Assembly (NCBI RefSeq): GCF_026898115.1
Contig: NZ_CP114036.1
Span: forward strand, 62,001-126,000
DNA: 64,000 nucleotides
Direction of reading: 5' to 3'
Source: Streptomyces sp. S465
GTDB lineage: Bacteria > Actinomycetota > Actinomycetes > Streptomycetales > Streptomycetaceae
Shown here: positions 44,192 to 52,363 of the stretch, piece after piece
How positions within the stretch are numbered: the stretch's first letter is position 1
How the letters are laid out: the number at the start of each line of letters is the position of its first letter
The notes under the pieces: generated by a model
Seen by the model: the letters and a program-made list of their open reading frames with translations, nothing else
What the model was told of the DNA's origin: nothing
Database searches by the model: none
Program-made: the position numbers and the translations under genes

Positions 44192-45106
44192 CTAGGTGAG
44201 GGCCGCCTGCCAGGAGGTGCCATTGCTGGTGGCGTCGCTTCGCAGGCGGTCGCGGGCGGCGGTGTCGCCGTACAGGCTCCAGCGGAACCAGTCCAGGAAG
44301 GTGTTCTTGGTCTGGGCGTAGTACCGGTACTCCGGGGTCAGGTACTGGCCGTGGTCCGCCCCGACATGAGTGAGGAACGCCTTGGGCGAGGGGAGCTCCG
44401 CGTACGCGGTGCGCGCCGAGTTGTAGTCGCAGGTCGGGTCGTGGTCACCGTGGATGAACAGCACATTGGCGTGGAGGCCGGCAGGGTTGCCCATGTCCAC
44501 GCAGGCAACCGGGACGGCGGCGACGATGCGGTTGTCCGGCCAGGCGGTGAGCAGACCGTGGGTGGTCATCCCGCCCATCGAGTGACCTGACACACCGACA
44601 CCGGCGCGGGTGTCGATGTGTCCGGCGAACGGGTCGCCCGCGGTGTTGTTGAGCGCCAGCGTCCGGGTGAGGACCTCGGAGACGTCCCTCGACCAGTTGC
44701 CGTTGTAGACGCTGCCGATGTTGGTGTTGTCGGAGAACGAGGGGGCGGGGCAGATGAAGCCCGCGGAGGCCAGATCGTGGGTCTGGGAGGAGTAGCAGTC
44801 GGAGTTGCACCCCATGCCGTGGCTCCATTCGGCGATCGGGAAGACGCCGTTCGCGATGGGCGCGTTCGGGATGGGGTTGCCGCCCGCGGTGCCGGAGGCC
44901 GGATAGAAGATCTTCGTGGTCAGTTGGCGGTTGCCGCGCGACCAGTAGAACTGGCGCACGCCGATGGCGAACTGCTCGGTGGGCGCCTGCCGCGGTGACG
45001 CCATCCGTGGCGACAGGGCGCCGGCGGCCGCGCTGCTGCCGAGCAGGGACATGCCCGTGGCCGCGGCCGCGCCGAGGCCCAGTAAGGTACGCCGTCGCAT
45101 CGACAT
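44192..45106 (-). CDS. Tat-secreted polyester-hydrolase-like alpha/beta hydrolase
   Basis: Encodes 304 residues with a Tat signal (MRRRTLLGLGAAAATGMSLLG). The hydrolase domain resembles the cutinase-like/PET hydrolase and chlorophyllase group: IFYPASGTAGG, FPIAEWSHGMGCNSDCY, the nucleophile elbow GVGVSGHSMGGMTTHGLL, PVACVDMG, ANVLFIHGDHDPTCDYN (Asp) and THVGADHGQYL (His). Several cysteines suggest disulfides after export. ATG 45106 has AAGGAG upstream. It heads the operon with the CE1 esterase. Natural substrate may be cutin or an acetylated polymer. Confidence 0.83.
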   Translation of the reverse strand: MSMRRRTLLGLGAAAATGMSLLGSSAAAGALSPRMASPRQAPTEQFAIGVRQFYWSRGNRQLTTKIFYPASGTAGGNPIPNAPIANGVFPIAEWSHGMGCNSDCYSSQTHDLASAGFICPAPSFSDNTNIGSVYNGNWSRDVSEVLTRTLALNNTAGDPFAGHIDTRAGVGVSGHSMGGMTTHGLLTAWPDNRIVAAVPVACVDMGNPAGLHANVLFIHGDHDPTCDYNSARTAYAELPSPKAFLTHVGADHGQYLTPEYRYYAQTKNTFLDWFRWSLYGDTAARDRLRSDATSNGTSWQAALT

Positions 45107-45816
45107 GGGTGTCTCCTTGTTGTGGGTAAGCGGGGTACACGGGCGCCGTGCACCAGCGTGAGAGGGGATCCCGCGAGGTTGCTCAGGGGGGCCGGGGCCC
45201 AGGTTCGGTCCTGAACTCATGAGAGCGGGGCCGGGGCGCTCAACAGCTGTTGCCGGTCCGAGTGAGCGGGCCGAGGCAATAGGGGAACTGGGAATAGTCG
45301 CCGCCGGAGTTGGGGCCCTTGCCCTGGTAGACGACGTTATGGCTCGCCGCGCGCTTGGGGGAGATCAGCTGGCCGCTGTATCGGCCACGCGGTCGGCGTC
45401 TTGGACGCATGGAAAGCTCCATGGGGTCGGCGGGAGGTTCGCCACCCCAAATTGGCCGTTGCGGCGTGGCCGACCCGGCATTGTCGCGTCCAAAACGGCA
45501 GAGAAGACGTGCCTGTTGATCGTCATGACATGACCTTCTGTCGGCATGCGCGGAGGCGGGGAGTGCGCGTACGGGACGGGCAGCAGGGCGCACCGATACA
45601 TCCCATGCCTCTCTAGGGGTCCCACGGGATCTCAGAAGCTGTCAAGTGGCTTGAGATCGAACGACGCAGTGGCTTGCTGCCGCATCCGGGACGGCGCCCT
45701 GCGCCATGGCGGCGGGGAGAGACCGCACATCACACGTCGCCGACGATTCCGCACCGCAGGACCATCTCCGGACTGCGGTTTTCATCGCGCTCGCCGAGTC
45801 GGCCCGTTGAGCGGTA
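45107..45816. other. Long gap with unidentified minus-strand coding remnants
   Basis: No complete gene is evident. Two overlapping minus-strand frames look protein-like: one around 45450-45525 starts MTINRHVFSAVLDATMPG and the other around 45240-45340 ends KGPNSGGDYSQFPYCLGPL followed by TRTGNSC and a stop at 45240. They may be pieces of a single gene broken by a frame change, but I do not recognise the family. The promoter of the Tat-secreted hydrolase operon should lie near 45110-45220. Confidence 0.35.
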
Positions 45817-45887
45817 TTGACAGTCTTCAGCGCTTCCCTATCATCCATCCTTGTCCGATGGTTCGACAGTAGTTCGACATATCGAAC
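45817..45887 (+). promoter_or_regulatory. GH54 promoter and palindromic operator
   Basis: TTGACA at 45817-45822, a 16-base spacer and TATCAT at 45839-45844 form the promoter. GTTCGACATATCGAAC at 45872-45887 is a near-perfect palindrome starting 28 bases past the -10, with an extra GTTCGACA at 45861-45868. The block matches the one before GH62 in order, spacing and sequence. Confidence 0.7.
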
Positions 45888-45969
45888 ATGCGATTTCGCC
45901 CCCCTGACATCCGGCGGATGTCCAGTGATCGGGCGGCATGTCATGTTCATGATCGCCTCGGGAGAGACA

Positions 45970-47064
45970 GTGCAGCCTTCATGGGTTTCCGTGCCGGGCG
46001 GCGTGTCCCACAGACGGCGCTCGCCCGCCGCCTTGGCCACGGGCTCGGCCCTGATGTTGATCGCGGTACTGGTGGCGGTGTTCGGCCGACCGGGACCGGC
46101 ATCCGCCGCCGGCACCGGCCCCTGTGACATCTATGCGTCGGGCGGCACGCCTTGTGTGGCCGCGCACAGCACGGTGCGGGCACTCTATGGCTCGTACGCC
46201 GGCAAGCTGTACCAAGTCAGGCGCTCGTCCGACAACGCGACCCGGGACATCGGCACCCTGGCGGCAGGCGGCGTCGCCGACGCCGCCGCCCAGGACTCGT
46301 ACTGCGCGGGTACCTCTTGCGTCATCACCTGGGTCTACGACCAGTCCGGGCACGGCAACCACCTGGGCTACCAGGGGCCGGGCGGAGTCGGTGGCTCCGA
46401 TACCGCCGCGAACGCGACGAGTGAATCGCTGACCGTCGGGGGCAGCAGGGCCTACTCGTTGTACATCAACCCCAGGAACAGCTACTGGCGTGACGGCCAC
46501 ACGACGGACGTCCCCACCGGCAGCGCACCCGAAGGCATGTACATGGTGACCAGCGGCACACACGTCAACAACGGCTGCTGCTTCGACTACGGCAACAGCG
46601 AGACCACCCGCAAGGCCGACGGCCCCGGAGCCATGGACGCGATCAACTTCAGCACCCAGTGCTGGTTCGGCGGATGCGCCGGGAACGGCCCATGGGTCCA
46701 GGCAGACCTCGAATGGGGCCTGTACTCCGGAGGAAGCCAGTCCTGGAACCCGAACCAGAGGGCCTTCCCCAGCAAGTTCGTCACCGCCACGCTGAAGAAC
46801 AACGGGACGACTCGGTTCGCGATCAAGGGCAGCAACGCGCAGTCCGGGAATCTGACCACCCTGTACGCCGGCCCCCTCCCCAGTGGATACGGCCCCATGA
46901 AGAAGCAGGGGGCCATCATCCTGGGCAGTGGCGGTGACTGCTGCGACGGCAACACCAATCTCAGCGCCGGAACGTTCTATGAGGGAGCCATGGTCTCCGG
47001 CTACCCGTCCGACCAGACGGAGAACGCCGTACAGGCCAATATCACCGCGGTCGGCTACCGCTGA
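45970..47064 (+). CDS. Secreted GH54 alpha-L-arabinofuranosidase catalytic domain
   Basis: Encodes about 364 residues from GTG 45970, chosen because GGGAG lies six bases upstream; ATGs at 45943 and 45949 in frame are alternatives. A positively charged N-terminus (VSHRRRSP) and hydrophobic run (LATGSALMLIAVLVAVFG) make a signal peptide cleaved near ASA. The rest is the ArabFuran-catal domain: GPCDIYASGGTPCVAAHSTVRALY, VRRSSDNATRDIG, CVITWVYDQSGHGNHL, CCFDYGNSETTRKADGPG, VQADLEWGLY (region of the catalytic Glu) and GGDCCDGNTNLSAGTFYEGAMVSGYP. The C-terminal CBM42 usual in the family is absent. In an operon with the GH27 gene. Confidence 0.93.
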   Translation: MQPSWVSVPGGVSHRRRSPAALATGSALMLIAVLVAVFGRPGPASAAGTGPCDIYASGGTPCVAAHSTVRALYGSYAGKLYQVRRSSDNATRDIGTLAAGGVADAAAQDSYCAGTSCVITWVYDQSGHGNHLGYQGPGGVGGSDTAANATSESLTVGGSRAYSLYINPRNSYWRDGHTTDVPTGSAPEGMYMVTSGTHVNNGCCFDYGNSETTRKADGPGAMDAINFSTQCWFGGCAGNGPWVQADLEWGLYSGGSQSWNPNQRAFPSKFVTATLKNNGTTRFAIKGSNAQSGNLTTLYAGPLPSGYGPMKKQGAIILGSGGDCCDGNTNLSAGTFYEGAMVSGYPSDQTENAVQANITAVGYR

Positions 47065-47082
47065 ACCGGAAGGAACCATCTC

Positions 47083-48726
47083 GTGTCGAAACCACACGGA
47101 CGATTACTCCGCTTCCTCACGGCTGCCGCGCTGATCGGCACCGTCTTCACCACGGCCTCGGGCCACTCGGCCGCCCAGGCGGCCCCGGGCAGTCCGGCGC
47201 TCACCCCTCCGCTGGGCTGGAACAGCTGGAACAGCTTCGGGTGCGGGGTCACCGAGGCACAGGTCCGCCAGGCCACCGACGCGATGGTCTCCTCGGGCAT
47301 GCGGGACGCCGGTTACCGATACGTGGTGGTCGATGACTGCTGGTTCGACCCGCAACGCGACACCGCGGGCAACTTGCGGGCCAACCCCACAAAATTCCCG
47401 AGCGGGATGAGAGCACTCGGGGACTACATCCACGGAAAAGGCTTGAAGTTCGGCATCTACCAGGTGCCCAACGAGCGCACGTGTGCGCAGGGCGGGGGCA
47501 GTTACCCCGGGTCCACCGGCAGCAAGGGCCATGAGACCCAGGACGCTCGCACATTCGCCTCGTGGGGCGTGGACTACCTCAAGTACGACTGGTGCTCCTC
47601 CGCCGGCACCCGGGACGAGCAGGTCGCGCGGTTCACGCTCATGCGCGACGCACTGCGCGCGACCGGACGCCCGATCGTCTACAGCATCAACCCGAACAGC
47701 TACCACGCCATCACCGGCGACACGTACAACTGGGGCGAGGTGGCCGACCTGTGGCGGACGACCGAGGACCTGCTCGACATCTGGCAGAACGGCAACACCA
47801 ACAGCTATCCGATGGGCGTGGGCAACGTCGTGGACGTCACCGCGCCACTGGCCGCGCAGTCGGGTCCGGGCCACTGGAACGACCCCGACATGCTCGTCGT
47901 CGGCCGCCCCGGGCTGTCGCTGACCGAGTCCCGCTCCCACTTCGCCCTCTGGGCGCTGATGGCCGCGCCGCTCATGGCGGGCAACGACATCCGCACCATG
48001 TCGGCCGATGTGAGCGCGGTCCTGCGCAACCCGCGCCTGCTGGCGGTGAACCAGGACCCGCTGGGCGCGGGCGGGCGCAGGGTGCGCGACGACGGAGACA
48101 CCGAGGTGTTCGCCAAGCCCCTGTCCGACGGCTCGGTCGCCGTGGGCCTGTTCAACCGGGGGAACAGCACGGCGACCGTCAGCGCCACGGCGGCACAGAT
48201 CGGTCTGTCCGGCGGGTCGTTCACCCTCACCGACCTGCGGACCGGCGGCACATCGAGCACGACCGGACAGGTTTCGGCGAGTGTGCCCGCACACGGCGTC
48301 GCCGCGTTCCGGGTGACCGGCGGAACTCCGCTGGCCGCCGCCACATCCCGGCTGCGCGGTGACGGGTCCGGCCGTTGCCTGGACGTGGAGAACGCCTCGA
48401 CCGCGGCGGGGGCGAGGGTGCTGATCCAGGACTGTCACACGGCCGCGGGCCAGCTGTGGACCACCTGGGCCGGCGGCGAGATACGCGTCTTCGGCGACAA
48501 GTGCCTGGACGCCTATGACCAGGGCTCCACCAACGGCACACGCGTCATCACCTGGCCCTGCAACGGACAGGACAACCAGAAGTGGACACTCGACGAGAAC
48601 GGCTCGATCCGCAACGTCCACGCCGGCCTGTGCCTGGACGTCGACCACGCCAACACCGCCAACGGAACCCCACTGATCCTGTGGACCTGCAACGGTCAGG
48701 GCAACCAGAGGTGGACCCGCGAGTGA
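47083..48726 (+). CDS. Secreted GH27 alpha-galactosidase with CBM13
   Basis: Encodes 547 residues from GTG 47083, with GGAAGG upstream. After a signal (LLRFLTAAALIGTVFTTASG) comes a GH27 barrel: PPLGWNSWNSFGCGVTE, YVVVDDCWF, LKYDWCSS (nucleophile Asp), SGPGHWNDPDMLVVGRPGLS (acid/base Asp) and LWALMAAPLMAGNDIR, then a beta-sandwich. The last about 130 residues form a CBM13 ricin-type lectin with QxW repeats (GRCLDVENAS, QLWTTW, KCLDAYDQGS, DNQKWTL, LCLDVDHANT, GNQRWTRE). It cleaves terminal alpha-galactose from galactomannan or related polymers; beta-L-arabinopyranosidase activity also occurs in this family. Eighteen bases downstream of GH54, so co-transcribed. Confidence 0.95.
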   Translation: MSKPHGRLLRFLTAAALIGTVFTTASGHSAAQAAPGSPALTPPLGWNSWNSFGCGVTEAQVRQATDAMVSSGMRDAGYRYVVVDDCWFDPQRDTAGNLRANPTKFPSGMRALGDYIHGKGLKFGIYQVPNERTCAQGGGSYPGSTGSKGHETQDARTFASWGVDYLKYDWCSSAGTRDEQVARFTLMRDALRATGRPIVYSINPNSYHAITGDTYNWGEVADLWRTTEDLLDIWQNGNTNSYPMGVGNVVDVTAPLAAQSGPGHWNDPDMLVVGRPGLSLTESRSHFALWALMAAPLMAGNDIRTMSADVSAVLRNPRLLAVNQDPLGAGGRRVRDDGDTEVFAKPLSDGSVAVGLFNRGNSTATVSATAAQIGLSGGSFTLTDLRTGGTSSTTGQVSASVPAHGVAAFRVTGGTPLAAATSRLRGDGSGRCLDVENASTAAGARVLIQDCHTAAGQLWTTWAGGEIRVFGDKCLDAYDQGSTNGTRVITWPCNGQDNQKWTLDENGSIRNVHAGLCLDVDHANTANGTPLILWTCNGQGNQRWTRE

Positions 48727-48946
48727 GGAGCGCCGCACGCCGGCCGGCCTGCCCCGGGCCGCCGTCCATGACCCGGCCGTCGGCCCACCCCTTCCGGACC
48801 GTGACGATGTCCGCCGCCGTGACCATCGGCTCCTGCCCACCCGACTCCCGCAAGAGGCGCTCGCGCCGCCGTGAGGTAGTTCCTCGTGGCGGCATCGCCG
48901 GGTGGATCGCGCTGTGTCTGTCGCGCCGTTACGGACGGGGTTAGCG

Positions 48947-49330
48947 TCATCGCCGACGGGCGTAGGCGGACTCGATGAAGCGGATCACCCGGTCCTGCAG
49001 TGCGGCACCCCGGGGACTCCTGCGGATCATGTCGGTCCCGTGGAATCCGCTCCGATCGATGATGAGCTTCTTGTCCTTCGAGACGGAGGCCGCGTACAGC
49101 TCACGAACCTGCTTCTCCACGGCGCCGTTCATGTCGCCGGGCGAGACGATGACCAAGGAGGGAGCGTCGATGGTCCTCACCGCGGCCACGCCGTCGCCGC
49201 CGCAACGGGCGGGGGAGGACATGATGAGCAGGCCCACCACCGGCAAGCGGCCCTCGGCGCCGGCGACCGCCGCGGTGGTGCCACCGCACGACGCCCCTCC
49301 GAGGAAGACTCGCTGGGCGCCCTGGCGCGA
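48947..49330 (-). pseudogene. Dienelactone-hydrolase-like C-terminal fragment
   Basis: One minus-strand frame reads VFLGGASCGGTTAAVAGAEG, VVGLLIMSSPARCGGDGVAA, APSLVIVSPGDMNGAVEKQV and GFHGTDMIRRSPRGAALQDR. This is an alpha/beta hydrolase from the nucleophile elbow (GASCGG, with cysteine as in dienelactone hydrolases) to the catalytic histidine (FHGTDM). The N-terminal half is not found, and sequence upstream of 49330 is unrelated. Truncated relic. Confidence 0.6.
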
Positions 49331-49564
49331 CGCCGTCGCTTGTGGTCAGTGTGGTGGCCTTGTCCCGCAGGGCGCGGGGTACGCATGCGTTGACGAGGTG
49401 GCCGGCGCTGTTGCGGACCGTCTCGCGGGGCCAGCTGGGAGGGTAGGACGCGGGTGGCCGGGGGGGTGGGCGGTGTGGCTCGGTCCTGCGCCGAGTGTCC
49501 GCCGGCCGGAGCGAGCGCCGCACATCTCTTCGTCATAACAGACGCGCACCCCCTGGCCAGGTTG

Positions 49565-49925
49565 CAGGTGCCCCCCGGGAGCTGTTCGCGCTCGACCCGG
49601 ACCGGGCCGCGCTCGCCGAGCGCCGGCGCGATGCCCAGTGCGGCGGCGGCGCGGGAGCGGGCCATGGACTCGTAGGTGTCGTCGGTGACCGGTTCGCTGC
49701 CTGCGGCACGGCAGGCAGCGATGCGTTCGGAGGTGAGCGGCGGGCACGTGACCAGTACCAGGTTCACCTCGCCGGGTGCCAGGTCCAGGCGCTCGGTCAG
49801 CTCGGTCACCGCCTCGCGGACCGTCCGTGAGCTGGGGTTCGCGGCCTATCTCTTCGGCTGCCAGGTCGCGGGGGCGGCTGAAGTCGGCGACGCAGCCGTT
49901 GCCTTCGGCCTTCCCGAAGACGCTC
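49565..49925 (-). pseudogene. Ring-opening amidohydrolase (barbiturase/cyanuric acid hydrolase family) relic
   Basis: In one frame FGKAEGNGCVADFSR is the family block of AtzD/barbiturase enzymes; after a frame change near 49820 another frame gives ERLDLAPGEVNLVLVTCPPL, TSERIAACRAAGSEPVTDD and TYESMARSRAAAALGIAPAL, matching the second-domain block with lysine/serine replaced by variant residues. The N-terminal domain and the third domain are missing. These enzymes open cyclic ureide or imide rings. It lies 60 bases beyond the end of the transporter and dehydratase cluster, on the same strand. Confidence 0.65.
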
Positions 49926-49988
49926 GAAGCGAGCCGGTGTCCTGCCGGCCGCGCGGCCGGCAGGACACCAGGGGGATGCCTCACCCGG

Positions 49989-51236
49989 TCAGGTGTCCAG
50001 TGACTCGATCCACCGCGCCACCCGCTGGTGCAGCTCCGCCGGATCCAGTGCGCGGCTGTCGGAGTTGTCGGCACGGATCTCGATGACCGGGATGCCCGCC
50101 GTCTCGAGAGCGTGCGTGGTGAACCAGCTGCTACGGCTGTCCGGGCTGACGAGGTGCACAACGCCGTCGACGCGGTGGGCCCGTGCCTCCTTGACGTACC
50201 ACTCCACCGACCACGGCGGTGTGTACATCTGGTCGCGGAAGGCACAGAAGCGGGCGGCCAGAGCGCGCAGCGGATCATCACCGTAGCGGGCGTAGGCGTC
50301 GGCGGCCAGGGCGAGGTACATGGACCACACGAACACCGCGCCGTGCGACTGCTCGAAGGACCGGTAGAAGTCCATGTCGAACCAGAGACCCCGGCCGATC
50401 CACATCAGCCGCCGCCGTTCCCGCGGGACGACCGTCCTCCCCTCGTCGACCAGGGAGCGCACCTCGCGGTACAGCGACTCGGCGGCCGCCGTGGCCCAGG
50501 GGGTGCCGCGGTGCCACTGCGGGATCATCACCGCCGGGATGATGTCGTTGACCGGAACGGGACAGCCCGGCGCCTGGGCCAAAAGGTCGCGCGTCCGGCG
50601 GTTCCACTCGGCCTGTTCGTTGGAGAGTGCCATGATCTCGGCGAGCCGGCCGGCGTCGTAGGTGGCGCCGGTGAGGCGTTCCAGCCGGGGAATGACGGCC
50701 TGGAGCTCCTGGTGGAGCAGGTCGACACGGTCGCGGCCGATGGCGGTCTCCCAGTCGTGACGCATCAGGTTCCACCAGTCGGTGGGCACCGTCTCGGCGG
50801 CGGCGCTCTCCAGCGGCACGAACGGCACGCCCAGTTCGCTCTCCCAGAGACTGAACATCCGGCGTGTGTTGTCACCGGTGCACTCGGCGACCACCACCGT
50901 CGGCAGCGGCAGCCCGCCCCACGGAGCGTCGTCGCCCCGCGGGGCCAGCGCCTCGGCGAGCGGCAGGGCACTGTACTGCTCCACGTCGTCGGGCAGTCCC
51001 CGGTCCCGCAGCGCCTCCAGGTAGCGGCCGGACATGCGTTTGGCGGAGATGATGGAGGACCACCATTGGTTCACCACGTAGGGGACGCCCATCGCCCGGA
51101 AGATCTCGTGGGGGGCGTCCGCGTTGACCAGGGCCAGTGGCACGCCCCGTTCGGCTTCGGTCCGCAGACCGGCGAACCACTCACGCTGGTGGCGGAGCGC
51201 GTCGCCGGCCGCGGTGAGACGCTGTCGGTTGTTCAC
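49989..51236 (-). CDS. 2-hydroxyacyl-CoA dehydratase-family subunit (HgdB/BcrB-like)
   Basis: Encodes 415 residues from GTG 51236, four bases overlapping the stop of the previous gene. The domain pattern fits the HGD-D/benzoyl-CoA reductase family: PHEIFRAMGVPYVVNQWWSSIISAKRMSG, VVVAECTGDNTRRMFSLWESELGVPFVPLE, RLERLTGATYDAGRLAEIMALSNEQAEWNR, DFYRSFEQSHGAVFVWSMYLALAADAYARYG and VDGVVHLVSPDSRSSWFTTHALETAGIPVIEIRADNSDSR. Cysteines that could hold an iron-sulfur cluster occur at AECTG, PGCPVP and RFCAFRD. No activating ATPase (HgdC type) is encoded nearby. Last intact gene of the cluster. Confidence 0.8.
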   Translation of the reverse strand: MNNRQRLTAAGDALRHQREWFAGLRTEAERGVPLALVNADAPHEIFRAMGVPYVVNQWWSSIISAKRMSGRYLEALRDRGLPDDVEQYSALPLAEALAPRGDDAPWGGLPLPTVVVAECTGDNTRRMFSLWESELGVPFVPLESAAAETVPTDWWNLMRHDWETAIGRDRVDLLHQELQAVIPRLERLTGATYDAGRLAEIMALSNEQAEWNRRTRDLLAQAPGCPVPVNDIIPAVMIPQWHRGTPWATAAAESLYREVRSLVDEGRTVVPRERRRLMWIGRGLWFDMDFYRSFEQSHGAVFVWSMYLALAADAYARYGDDPLRALAARFCAFRDQMYTPPWSVEWYVKEARAHRVDGVVHLVSPDSRSSWFTTHALETAGIPVIEIRADNSDSRALDPAELHQRVARWIESLDT

Positions 51237-52363
51237 GAGGTCACCTGCGCGTTCCACGAGCCGGACGGGTGCGAGGGGGTGCCGAGTGCGTCGAGGTCGA
51301 TGGCACCGTAGGGCTGGTCGCGTACGAGCGCCGAGGGGACGGACACTGCCGCGCGCTGGGCGGCGAAGTCCCACAGGTGCGCGTCGTCGTAACGGCGGCA
51401 GTAGCTGAGGAAGGCCTCCGCGCCGGTTCGGCGCACGCCCTCCCCCACCGTGGCGGCGCGCTCCTCAGGGGTGCGGGCGGCTGCGGGCAGCACCGCGCGG
51501 GTGTAGTGGGCGGCCAGCCCCTCAAGGGTGGGTTCGGTGACGGGAGGCTGGTCCCCGGCGTCCCCTCCGTCGTGGTCGTCGCCGACGATGAACCACCCGT
51601 CGGCTTCCAGCGCGTCGTAGACGTCGGCGGTGTCGTGCGTACTCCCGGAGAGGAAGAGCCGGCGGCCCGCGGGCGGAGCGGCCGGAGATTCCAGCGCCTC
51701 GGTGACCGTGCGTGCGTACACGTCCGGTGGCATCACCGTGCCCGCGGTGTACCACCTCAGGGCCTCGGCACCCGGCAGCGCCGAGGCACGGTGGCGGCGC
51801 AGGGCGCTGCGGGCGGCGCGGGCCGCGTTGTGGGCGGTGACGGCCTGCTCCAGTTCGGTGGCGTCGAGGGGGTGTCCGCGCCAGGCCGCGAGCTGGTCCG
51901 CCAGGCGGCGCAGCCGGCGCACGTTGTACCGGAGGGTGGCGTCGCCCGGGAGGTGCAGGAGGTCGACGAAGCAGACCGGGGGCAGGGTCGTGGCACCGAT
52001 GCGGCGCAGTTCGCGCAGGGTGTAGAAGAGCTGGACGGACGCGTCGCAGTCGTGGGTGATGACGACCAGGTCGACATCGGGACCGCCCGGCGGCAGGAAC
52101 GTCATCAGCACGTTGACCGCCTGGGGATCGACGGCACCGGCCAGATAGGTCCCGGCCGGCCGGGTGTCCCGGCCCGGTGTGCCCGCCAGCCTCACGGGCA
52201 GCGCGCCCGCCGCGGTGATGAGTTCCACCGGGGCGTCCGCGCCGATGCAGCCGACGACCGGGCGGCCCTGGTCCGCCCACTGTCTGGCGTGCAGCATCCG
52301 GTTGTCGTGGGCGGCCCTCAGCGCCTCGGCCGCCTGCCGTGCGCGGGAGTGGGTCACCGTCAC
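51233..52363 (-). CDS. 2-hydroxyacyl-CoA dehydratase-family subunit (second)
   Basis: Encodes 376 residues from GTG 52363 (GTGA overlap with the CoA-transferase stop). Family blocks: GRPVVGCIGADAPVELITAAGALPVRLAG, DVDLVVITHDCDASVQLFYTLRELRR, RLRRLADQLAAWRGHPLDATELEQAVTAHN, RLFLSGSTHDTADVYDALEADGWFIVGDDHDGG and AFLSYCRRYDDAHLWDFA. In typical members a cysteine precedes the HDCD block by about 30 residues; here that stretch (DPQAVNVLMTF) has none, so the cluster may be incomplete or differently bound. It pairs with the downstream subunit. Activity cannot be asserted. Confidence 0.8.
   Translation of the reverse strand: MTVTHSRARQAAEALRAAHDNRMLHARQWADQGRPVVGCIGADAPVELITAAGALPVRLAGTPGRDTRPAGTYLAGAVDPQAVNVLMTFLPPGGPDVDLVVITHDCDASVQLFYTLRELRRIGATTLPPVCFVDLLHLPGDATLRYNVRRLRRLADQLAAWRGHPLDATELEQAVTAHNAARAARSALRRHRASALPGAEALRWYTAGTVMPPDVYARTVTEALESPAAPPAGRRLFLSGSTHDTADVYDALEADGWFIVGDDHDGGDAGDQPPVTEPTLEGLAAHYTRAVLPAAARTPEERAATVGEGVRRTGAEAFLSYCRRYDDAHLWDFAAQRAAVSVPSALVRDQPYGAIDLDALGTPSHPSGSWNAQVTS

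Noticed and set aside
45642..46130. Minus-strand ORF opposite the GH54 promoter
   Set aside because: No ribosome site or domain; it crosses the conserved promoter-operator block and the GH54 signal peptide.
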